Translations under genes and position numbers: made by a program
Origin: Anopheles merus
Lineage: Eukaryota > Arthropoda > Insecta > Diptera > Culicidae
Length of the DNA stretch: 64,000 nt
NCBI RefSeq assembly: GCF_017562075.2
Contig: NW_024427600.1
Location: forward strand, 211,956 to 275,955
Direction of reading: 5' to 3'
Shown: positions 54,854 through 64,000 of the stretch, piece by piece
Layout of the letters: each line of letters begins with the position of its first letter
Position numbering within the stretch: the stretch's first letter is position 1
The notes under the pieces: model-generated
Seen by the model: only the letters and a program-made list of their open reading frames with translations
What the model was told of the DNA's origin: nothing
Database searches by the model: none

Positions 54854-54960
54854 GAATTAAATCTTGCCACTCCTTTGCCACTCCTTACCGAATTGAATCT
54901 TGTTACTCGTTTGCTACTCTTTATGGAATTAAATCTTTTGAAGTCACTGTAATTCTTAGC
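54854..54960. repeat. Three imperfect tandem copies of a 36-bp unit
   Basis: Units beginning GAATTAAATCTTGCCACTCC, GAATTGAATCTTGTTACTCG and GAATTAAATCTTTTGAAGTC start at 54854, 54890 and 54926. Weaker copies may follow. Non-coding. Confidence 0.7.
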
Positions 54961-55036
54961 GAAATTAAATCATTGCGAAATTGTCACTTTGCATGGTTGA
55001 ATCTTTAACAGAATTGAATATTTTCTGAATAGAATA

Positions 55037-55415
55037 CAGTAGAACGTCGATTATCCGGGCAGCTCGGGACCGGACGGTTGCCGGTTTATCGATTTGCACG
55101 GATAATCGGCCAAGAAATATCAAATTCATATAAAATTTATAAAATTTACTAGTTTTATGATTAATTCACATTGGATTTATCGATTAATCGTTAGTAGAAT
55201 ATAATGTTAATCAATAACTAGAGGTTTAGCAACTTTTCATGAACAAAAATTAATTCCGAAAATACCACTAGACGCTACAGAGCTGCCCAAAAAAATTGTT
55301 GCTTACTTGACTATCGCTGCAAATTTTCGCCGCATGTTTGAGCAGCTGTCACATTTATGCGCACGGTTAAGCCGCCCGACGGTTAATTCGCCCCCGGATA
55401 ATCGACGTTCTACTG
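55037..55415. mobile_element. Pogo/Tigger-like MITE family 2 (379 bp)
   Basis: Flanked by TA (55035-55036 and 55416-55417). Perfect inverted ends CAGTAGAACGTCGATTATCC continuing GGG on both sides. The form CAGTxGAACxTCGATTATCC is typical of Tigger-like ends. Non-coding. Confidence 0.9.
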
Positions 55416-55425
55416 TATTTGCGTA

Positions 55426-55751
55426 CAGTCTTTCCTTGAGTTACGCGAAAACGAGTTACGGGATTTTTTTTGACAGTTTAGGTGTAAAATCAGTACAATT
55501 TTTTTTTATCAATTGACATGTGTTATTTGCATTTTTTTTTCAACTAAAAAACTAAAAAACAGAAATAACACATTTTTCTTCACCAATTGCATCAAATACG
55601 TAATAAATTACATAAATGAACTAAATTCAATAAAATCTCTTTATTAATCAAGTATATTTTGGCTATAAAACGTGATATTCAACTTGCGCGAAAATCCGAG
55701 TTACGCGAATGTTTCTGGAACGCATTATTCGCGTAACTCGAGGAAAGACTG
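55426..55751. mobile_element. Pogo-like MITE family 3 (326 bp)
   Basis: Flanked by TA (55424-55425 and 55752-55753). Inverted ends CAGTCTTTCCTTGAGTTACG and (complement) CAGTCTTTCCTCGAGTTACG, continuing CGAA, plus a subterminal GAGTTACG/CGTAACTC pair. It starts 8 bp after the end of the previous MITE. Non-coding. Confidence 0.9.
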
Positions 55752-55753
55752 TA

Positions 55754-58700
55754 TGTCGAACACACTTTTTCACTAAGTTGGAAGATAAATCGTATTTTAT
55801 CGTGTTTGAACATTAGTTTTCGATTACACTCAAGGATCAAGTGGACTTACGGTGGTATATTAACCATTTCTTATAACAGAAACTTTTATTGTTATGAGAA
55901 CAACCTATTAGGAAGCTTTGTAGTGGAAGACTTCTACATTTCGATGATTTTAATCTTTAATCAAAATCCTTTTATCTTAAATGTTATCCTTTCATCTTGG
56001 TTCAGATTTTTGAATTTCAACATGGCTACAAACGCTTTCAATGGGTCGTATATATTGGTTATTGGATATTTATAGTGGTATGATTTCGTCATTATGCACA
56101 AGTGTATGCTATATTGACGATGGTTTCTTGCGTCTCGATTCAAATATTTCATCAACGCATGATCTGCCAACTGCTGACTCCAATCGGCATCAAATATGTA
56201 ACATTCTAAGGTCGGAGTCGTACAGAACCGCTCGGAAAAATACAGACCCGAATGCAGTCTCTACTCGGCACTAGGAAGCGTTGACATCGTCAAAATCGGT
56301 GGAAACGATCGGAGCCAGTTCTGGCTGTAGACTAGCCGCGGCGCGCTCCGTGCGATAAATGACGACTCCAACGGTTCCAAATAGCTCTGGATGGCACCGA
56401 GCGGAGCAATTGGTTAGATTTAGTCCTAATCGGAGTAGCGATGATCGGAAATGGTTTTGAACCGTGAATACGATTGCGACAATTCATCTCTCGTTGTTGC
56501 GTAGTTTCCAAGTGTATGTTTGTATATAATTTTCTTCCTTTTTAGTTTTCAGACAGTTGAAGCAAGTATGTTTTTCCATGTAGAATGTGCAATCGAGTCT
56601 ACCTAAAATATAATACAAAATTTAATCGAAATCTAAAACGACTAGGTTTGCATTCGATTTAATGTTTCTTAAGGGTCTCGGTTGCTGTGCGTACGCGTAG
56701 AATAAGTTTGTTAGATTAATGTGTACATAAATGTTCTTTTTTTTCCTTGGCACAACAACCGTTGTTGGTCAAGACCTACCAGAACCATATAATCGAAAAA
56801 TATAGCGACAAATTTTTTGTTCTTTTCTGGAAAACTGCATACATTTAGACAAATTATAATAATAGATTGTTTAAGTTAGCAAAGTTTTAAACAATTCGAC
56901 ATGCGGGCCGCAAGTTTGACATACCTGGTTTAGGCCATGCTTTATGCTATAACCAAGCATTCGGTATACACATGGTGGAATAGTTTAAAGATGAGTTCTA
57001 TAAAGAGTGAATATGTCCCATCATTTGAGTAAAAGAAACTAAGCTCTATTTATAAAGGCGCTCTATAATGCCGAGGCTTGCTAGCCGGTCAACGAACTAT
57101 AGTCCAAGTAAAACAATCCAGACAACCACAGAAGGTAAAGTTTGCAGGGAACCTTTGTGATTGGCAATTCTACTACCCGTTATTAAGAGTAAAGTACAGT
57201 TAGAATTGTTCTTACATGAAGGTACTATTTTTACTCGTTTTTTTGCATCGTTACGCATAGCTCAGCGCAAAGTCTAAAACAGGGCCCGTAAACCTTTGAA
57301 GAAATACCTTAAATTGAAGAAATAAAGAATCTATTAAGTAAATTGTGTGAGAAATTGAAGGCTGCGAGTCCAGGTTTATGATACATGTTCTTATTTCTTA
57401 TAGTTTATTATTGTGAAGAGGAAAAATAACTTTAAGCAATACGGTTCTCTCGGAATGTTTTTGCAAGTCGGATGGATTCAACTTGAGGACGGCTTTGAGC
57501 TGCGTGCCGCATTTTGCCAACCCCTGGTCTAGAAGAATCAATCAATTATAATTTTTCGTTCGTAGGGCAGAATAAGCGTCAAGTTAACTATTTAAACTTA
57601 TTACAGCTGCACTTTAACGTATACGTGCATCAATGTTAATGTTAAACCATGTATTATAGCGTTCTTTTAGTTTAAATTGTTATGAACTATATTGCTTAAC
57701 AATAACGATACCCGCATGAGAATGTAAATTTCTGTCAAAATATTAATTGCAGTAAAAATTCTTTTTGAGTCTTAATCAAAATCGAAAGAAGATACCTAGT
57801 TTGCAATGTGTTGTGTTCTTTTAAGTGTTGTAGATTTTTATTTTACCGATTTCAGAATTACGAAGCTTTGAGGACTTTTGAATGCCTTGTTTTTTGTACG
57901 TGAAATTGTACATATTACTACAAATTGCTTCAATTTATCTGATTTTTTACAATAAGGTACATGTATGAAAGTGAATGGTATATGTATTGTATTATGGTTG
58001 CTATGAAATGTTATGGTTGTTATGTTATTACTAATAACATACTATAGTCTGAACTCACTAGTTGAACTTCGATTGCCTGCCAATTATTGTATATGCGCTT
58101 TTTAGTAAGCACGTTTTTCCATTTAAAAAATCGCTTATTTTGGCAATGAGATTTTCGATTTTTTTTTCAAAAATCGGCTTTTCCATACAAACGCATTTTT
58201 TAATGATATGTCAGCCAACTATCGAGCATTCAACTAAAAAGCATGCCAACTAAAAAACGTCCAACTATTAAATTCTGAATGTAACTTGTTTAATTATTAA
58301 AATTGGTCATTTCGGATCGAATGTAGTGATTACCTAATTTTTTAAAATATAATATACAAAATGTCTGCAAACAAGTGATAACTGATGAATGATTCTGCAA
58401 CTATAAAATTGTAGTTTCCAGTATCTTGAACGACCAGACAGACATCGCCTTTAGCTATTATTATGCTCACTTAATCGTAACGTGTGTGCTACTATCGGAA
58501 CTCAGCGGTTCGTAAATAAAATGAGAAACATGAATTATGGTAGAGACGAGAAAAAAATGTTTTGCTTGTTATTATTTTTGCTAACTTTAATACATATTTG
58601 TTATGGTTTTGTAAACTATTTTAATATTACTATTTCGGGTCTTTCTAGTAGAATTATTCCATCTCTTTATACAAACATTTTACTGTTTTACTATTTTACA

Positions 58701-61329
58701 TGAAAAGCTTACAACCACTTGATTTGAAGCATTCGTTGCGATGGTGTTCTATTCAACCTTATATACATAATTTGGTGACATGAATATTGGGGGTAGCAAA
58801 TTAAATAATGATTCAACAAACATTACAATAGGTTGTAGTTTTGTTTTAGATAAAGTAAAACAATAATACTTTTTGTTCCTCATAAGATCTTCACAGTAAT
58901 GGTCATAAAGAGATCCTTTTAAAAGGTATATTGGACTGAATGGGATCTCCGACGCATGGTTGGTCGAGTTATTTTGCCAGGTCAGTCTGTTCGGAGGATT
59001 AGTTGGTAGATATTGAGAACAATAAGTTAACTTTTGCTTGATGCTTTCTGTCTGTTTTTATTTGATTCATCACAGTTTTATTCTGTCTGTGTCTGTTTTA
59101 TTCTTATTCCAACTTTGCTGGTATATGGTTGCTTGTGCAGGTATATGATTGAAATTATGTTTGTATGCGTGTGACCAAGCTTCTGTGTTTGTTTTCTTTT
59201 TCAAACTTCCTCACACATTTTTTCTTATACGCGCTCTCGCTTTCTCTGCCCAGTTTTATGTGCACTCTTCGATCCCGCGAAGATCGTTGTATTAACGTTG
59301 CCGTTGATGCTGCTGATGAGAGGTCGAACGCCTCGCTAACTGTAAACTCGTCAAGAAATAAGAAAGCAAACCAAAGAAGTGGGTCATGTTATAAAAAGGC
59401 AAGTTCAAGGCAATGAGTCTTTTAGACGGGCGGTGAAGTTCGTACAGAAAAGAGCTCAGTGGTGCATAGCAGTGAGTTGTATTGTGGTGTTAAGAAACAT
59501 TGTTGTACCTTTCGAATTTTCAATAAACTTAAGGTTTGTTCTTGATGGAACATTTAATTACTTATGTTTGCGATATATCTGTTAGTGATATGTTACCATA
59601 GCTGTACATAAGGTGTTTTCGAAACGTATGTTAACAAAAGAGAAAAAAAAATCAAAACTATTTGTTTTGTTGAATAGTGCATCGGTTATGAGTCATTTGA
59701 AACACAACCAAATAGGTTGTGAAGATTATGATTAATTCTACAAATAAATTAGTGAATAATGCAATTTTTTGAAATAGAAAATAATTCATTACCCTGGGTA
59801 AAAATTAACTTGTTCGGTTAGTTAGTGCACCAAGTTGAAGAAAAAAAACAGATTGTAATACGTTTTTGTAATTTAATTCTTTTGTCATATAAGTGCTGTT
59901 TACTGTGATGTGTGTGAAAGTATATTTTGTTTTGCTTCCTATGTGATAACATATATATGTAGCTTAAATTAAAAAAAAGCTATTATGTATAACCATACAT
60001 TATTAAGCATGGCTAATTATCAAAGAATATTTTACTTAATCAGTCCCACAACCGCCTACGTATGAAAAGATTCCGTTATTGTGGTAATTGATAAAAATGG
60101 AAATGTGGTAATTGATAATTGGAAAAGAATATGCTTCTGGAGACGGATAGCGGTCAGCAGTTATGGGAAAATGAGAAATTTTTTACAGTTATATTTTATT
60201 TAGGTTATGGAACGGTGTTCCGCTGTGTGCCATTTTTAACCCACGTAGCTGTTGGACTTGATTTTAAAGCGAAGAAAGGCAAAGCGTAGAACACGTAGAA
60301 AATATATAAAGCCTCTGTAAAGCACTTTTGTACACTTATTTTGTTTATATAATTATTGAAGTCATTATGTATATTTAGTTGGACTTGGATAAAAATTCAA
60401 TAGAATATGTGATGAACATAGAAACAAACTAGCATCGAAGTGGATCTTGACCTTTTTTTTGGGGAAATTGCTGTGGTAAATTATTGAAACTTTCTCTTTT
60501 ACCTGACAGTGATATTTTATCTCTATTTGGTTCGTACCTACATTCGTCATGCAACAGCTCTTCGTATTACCGTAGCAGCATCCAAATATTACAGGAAGTG
60601 TTTTTTTTATTCTTAACTTCAGTATAATAGTTAAAATATTTTGCAACATAGTAACAGCATGCCAATGATGAATTAGAAAATGAAATATTTGGCAAATTAT
60701 TTTCAACTTTCGGATAAAAATCCGAGTACTTCAGTCTTACCGATGGGTGCTGGATGATAGTGTTAACTTAATCTTACATAAATACTCGATTGGATGAATG
60801 TTAGTGTTTTTAAAATTGATTGCCTTGATTTTTTTTTATTGGCTCGCTCGTGGCTGTAAAAAGTTTTGAAACAACAAAATGAAACAAATAGATCGATTGA
60901 ATTGAGTGTTAAGCAGTTTTCTGTGGCACCATGTCTATTCATGTAGGTCATGTCTATTGTAAACAGTGGACCACATAAAACATGTTTGAGAATGTATGAC
61001 GTGAAGTAATAGTAATTCACTGTCGAGAATAAGTTTTTTGTGTTGATGAGTCGTTTGATATAATTGAGTAAGCAACAAAAATCAGTAAACATGTTCGCTG
61101 GTTTCTAGGTTTGAATGAACTCCAAAAAGAGAAAGTTTCCCTTATGGGTATTATATCATGCATTTTGTCCGTCATCGTTGTATTTACTTTCTGCTTCATG
61201 TGGAAGTGAAGGTGCTGTGTTTGGTATTTTTTTATTGTTGGTTTGTGCAGTTTTGTTATACACGTATTTTATAATATTTTAACATTTTCCTATTGCAATA
61301 CAATATGCTTCGTTATATTTCCCAGAAAG
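55754..61329. other. AT-rich intergenic or upstream non-coding region
   Basis: About 5.6 kb with no supported coding region. A moderately GC-rich patch at 56160-56460 (GGTCGGAGTCGTACAG, TAGCCGCGGCGCGCTCC) differs from its surroundings but has no ORF that I trust. Two stretches ending in GGCCGCAAGTTTGACATACC (about 56905-56934) and TGCCGCATTTTGCCAACCCC (about 57507-57530) recall Charlie-type hAT ends; no duplication confirmed this. CAACTAAAAA-type repeats occur at 58220-58260. A splice-acceptor-like TATTTCCCAG ends at 61325, so part of this region may be a 5' UTR intron of the gene that follows. Confidence 0.4.
56733..56791 (-). mobile_element. SINE200-like fragment
   Basis: The stretch CTTGGCACAACAACCGTTGT, GGTCAAGACCTACCAGAACC matches the tail side of the SINE family. 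The head and body are absent. Confidence 0.7.
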
Positions 61330-61776
61330 ATGAATCATAAAGTTGGAGCCAACATGCTTCTTTTGGGGCTAATATTGAGTAATCTAGTGATATATACCTG
61401 GGCATATCCGCAACAGTATCAACATCACCAGTTACACACAGTAGAGCAGAGAAAGTTTGCGGAAAAACCGAACGCCATTAAGAAAGTGGCACTCGACGAC
61501 CTCGATGAGATACAGACTAACCAGATACAGGAAGGCGGTTTTTCGTGGTCCAACATGCTTGGACTATTGATGCAAATGATTTTCAACGGCGGCGGAGGAG
61601 GTGGCGGAAACGTGCCAACAAAATCTGATGATATTGATAATGGTGTGTCATCCTTTGGTCAGTCACCATGGGCAAACGTGATTTCGGTTGGGTTGAAGAT
61701 CATCACTACCCTGCTAGGAGGAGGAGGTGCAGGGGATGGTATTGATAAGGTTGATAATGGAGGATCACCGATGCAG
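61330..61776 (+). CDS. Secreted glycine-rich protein, first coding exon
   Basis: The exon encodes 149 residues from the ATG at 61330. I chose this start because it opens a clear signal peptide (basic start, then LLLGLILSNLVIYTWA, likely cleaved before YPQQ), and because a splice acceptor-like TATTTCCCAG lies 4 bp upstream. In-frame upstream codons back to 61243 look like intron. The mature part has a Gln/His-rich start, an acidic stretch (LDDLDEIQ), then two similar modules: FSWSNMLGLLMQMIF followed by seven or more glycines, and SPWANVISVGLKIITTLL followed by glycines. Each is an amphipathic or hydrophobic segment capped by Gly. The donor CAG|GTAAGC at 61777 is in phase 0. I do not recognise the family by name; function unknown, secretion inferred. 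Confidence 0.75.
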
Positions 61777-63602
61777 GTAAGCAATCTAACTAATTGGGAC
61801 AATCGTACATACTGTAAACGTGGTTAAGGGTGATTAATTATGCAATTTATTTACGGAAATAATACAAGCTTTTGCATAATGGCTTGCAAACGTCCCTCAC
61901 TAAAAATCTCCTGCTACTCATTCACAATAGTTTAGTAGCCTAATAATACTTGGCAGTAGATGAACATTGGCTATGGATAAAAAATCGTTGTGAATATATT
62001 TGTGTTTTAAAGAAATTTGTATATAATTGACAGTCTTCAAAAAATAATTAATGGCAAGGTATAGCAGTATGCAGCCAAAAATAATTAAATCGACAATCGA
62101 CTTTCATAAAAACCAGCAAAGCTCCCTGATGTCCTTTTAACCACCATAACCTTTTAAAAGTTTTTGTAGCATATACGAAAAGTTTTACGAAATTGATCAT
62201 CTCAACCAAAATAGAAACGACATTATATTCATGTACACATAATTTTCATGTCGAAATCTCTTGATTGCAAGAATGGAATAGTGTTGCATGTATTTCGCAT
62301 TGCTCTACTCCTTTATAAATTTATAAAATTCAATGTTCTCCAGGTCATTATATTTCTTGTCCACAGCATTAATAACTGATCGCAAGACGATCAACAGTTA
62401 ACACATATTTTATTTTTGACAGGTGTTAAGGTGTTATGACTTGTAAAATACTGTAATAATCATTCATATATGTCTTAAAATTAGTAAGAATTAGTCAATG
62501 GTAACTTTTATTTTGTAATGCTTCATAAATCATCAATTAATGTTACTTGCTCCTTGTCTTGTCATTATTCAAATACGATCATCAGTGATTATCATCTTTT
62601 TTCTGTTTCCTTCCTTTTGTAATTATGTATCTCCCAATTTTCATATTCAGACTGTCAATTCTCTTAACTGCTATCAGATTTAATTAAATTGGTTAGGTTC
62701 ATCAAGTCGTTTTGCATATTTTTCACTCTCGCCTTTCATTTTCACTTCACGTGTTTGTACTAGCCTAATATAAATATTCATCGGTTTCATTCGATATTTG
62801 ACAACCCTATTTAAATGCAGGTTGGCCTATTTATCCTATATTATTTGAAGTATATTTACCTCGTTTTATTTTGAAACTTATTAGCATTTGAACATTTTGT
62901 TTCGCTTGATTAACATTTCGCGCTTTGTACTGTATTGTAAATTGTAAAAAAATATTTTCACGGTGTTAAAACACATAACACATACTTCCGTTGAAAATAA
63001 ATTTAGGGGCAATAAAAATACGTCCTAGCTGATAAAATAAAATTCGTTGGCGATCAAATATGCAGTGCACATCGCAAAATGAGTGAGTTCAATGAGTTGG
63101 TGGTTTTCTGATTTTTTCCCTAAGATTTTGCATTTAACATTTAAAAAATGGTGATCTTTGAAATAAATAACTGCAGTCAACAACATAAACATAAAGATAA
63201 TCAGTTTTTCTGTCCATACATAAACAAATATAAGCTCGATTGCTGAAAAAAGAACAAAATTAAAATAAAACCTCATAAATACGACCAGTTCTTTTTCTCG
63301 TAAATTAAAAACAAAAAAAAAAACAGTTCTTGTTCGAGATTCACAGTTTTTTTTGACAGCGTAAAATAATTAAATTATGTCTATTTTTCAAATACATAAT
63401 TCGTTTCAATATTAACGGTTAAATTTATATGTTATACCATTACAACTTATTCATGTTTATATTCTTATGTCTAATTTTTTTTTAAATTGCCTGAATTGTA
63501 TTTGAATTCTTGGTCATTTTTACCCTTACTTTTACTCTACGATCACCACAGCAGTCTTTTGCAAGTGTAGTTTAATATACATTATTTACTCTGAACATTT
63601 AG
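61777..63602 (+). other. Intron of the secreted-protein gene
   Basis: 1826 bp from a GTAAGC donor to an acceptor ending CATTTAG at 63602, with a T-rich tract upstream (about 63470-63485 and further). Both borders are phase 0. The intron is AT-rich and I saw no transposon with clear ends or any gene in it. Confidence 0.7.
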
Positions 63603-63686
63603 AACGTTTTAGCTGCCGTATTCACAGCCATGTTTGGCGCCAAAGATCCGGACCAAGTAAATACGATGGCAAAACAGGCTGGAGAG
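63603..63686 (+). CDS. Secreted glycine-rich protein, second coding exon
   Basis: 84 bp, 28 codons, phase 0 on both sides. It reads NVLAAVFTAMFGAKDPDQVN and then TMAKQAGE, a third hydrophobic segment of the same kind as the two in exon 1 but without the glycine run. The donor is GAG|GTATGT at 63687. Continued coding beyond the window is implied, because there is no stop and the donor is strong. The last 314 bp are intron. Confidence 0.7.
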
Positions 63687-64000
63687 GTATGTATTATTGT
63701 AAATTATGTGGTTTTTATTTCCATCCTTTATGATAATAAGATTTTCTGTAAAAAATATCCCATTTTGGTGTATTATATAAATGCATTATCTTACGTGAAT
63801 TGGTTATCTTGTTGATATTAGAGCTTTAAACATTGTAAATCAATCGTAATGTCGCTCACTAATACTAATGAAAGCGTTGTATTTAAAAGGTGGGATTTGT
63901 TTATTATATCAATAATTCATTCAAACAATGATTAAGATGACGTGGCGTTTTTGAGTAAGTGAGATTATTTGATATTGAAATAAAATCAAATCAAATAATT
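63687..64000 (+). other. Start of the next intron, no further exon in the window
   Basis: AT-rich sequence following a GTATGT donor. Translation past the donor meets a stop, and I saw no convincing acceptor and exon before the window ends. Confidence 0.6.

Noticed and set aside
56880..57530. Complete hAT element between two Charlie-like ends
   Set aside because: The two ends point the same way and no 8-bp duplication was found.
58020..58265. MITE with CAACTA-type ends
   Set aside because: GTTGAAC/ATTCAAC words are present in both halves but do not align as terminal repeats, and flanks are ambiguous.
61243..61329. Upstream in-frame start for the secreted-protein gene
   Set aside because: The extension would bury the signal peptide, and a likely splice acceptor lies at 61325, so this is more likely intron or 5' UTR.

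Overview
The window looks like transposon-dense, probably heterochromatic or pericentromeric, DNA of a dipteran insect, most likely an anopheline mosquito. The main clues are BEL/Pao and Ty3/gypsy elements of mosquito type, CR1-, R1-, I- and RTE-clade LINEs, and several copies of a tRNA-derived SINE that resembles Anopheles SINE200. The last 3 kb hold a spliced secreted-protein gene. No bacterial, CRISPR or classical RNA genes were seen, and the species is an inference.

Layout. 1-3.1 kb: a possible solo LTR, then a minus-strand zf-RVT LINE tail split by a hAT element (984-2319) that itself carries a SINE. 3.1-4.1 kb: degenerate short repeats. 4.2-8.9 kb: a nearly intact CR1-like LINE whose ORF1 is split by a SINE and whose ORF2 has one internal stop. 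9.1-10.8 kb: a decayed gypsy gag. 10.4-16.3 kb: short inverted-repeat elements (MITEs), an I-clade LINE tail and an internally deleted RTE element. 16.3-25.5 kb: I-clade LINE pieces around a decayed minus-strand BEL element (17065-23318), which is split by a second hAT (18105-19612). 25.7-35.3 kb: one MITE-like repeat hit by a gypsy element with a large internal deletion (25984-28748) and by an R1-clade LINE, which is in turn hit by a very young gypsy element (29345-34543). 35.3-42.7 kb: a mosaic of MITEs, including hAT-like, Harbinger-like, pogo-like and foldback types and one 588-bp family present in two complete copies. 42.7-47.5 kb: a near-intact minus-strand gypsy. 47.8-54.8 kb: a young BEL element split by a 665-bp MITE. 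55.0-55.75 kb: two adjacent pogo-like MITEs. 55.75-61.3 kb: AT-rich DNA without recognisable genes. 61.33 kb to the end: the first coding exons of a gene.

How it fits together. Nearly every insertion can be dated relative to its neighbours, because most keep exact target-site duplications: 8 bp for hAT, 5 bp or a near match for LTR elements, TA for pogo-type MITEs, TTA for Harbinger-type, and 10-15 bp for LINEs and SINEs. Three LTR elements have LTR pairs that differ at only one to a few sites, yet each carries stops or frameshifts, so they are recent but seem to need help from other copies. Two unrelated elements, the CR1-like LINE and the young BEL, both begin with a canonical C4HC3 PHD-type zinc finger. 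I did not find a new cellular system. The most notable items are the new or unassigned MITE families, the shared PHD fingers, the leader repeats of the deleted gypsy, the 156-bp-arm foldback and the uncharacterised secreted-protein gene.
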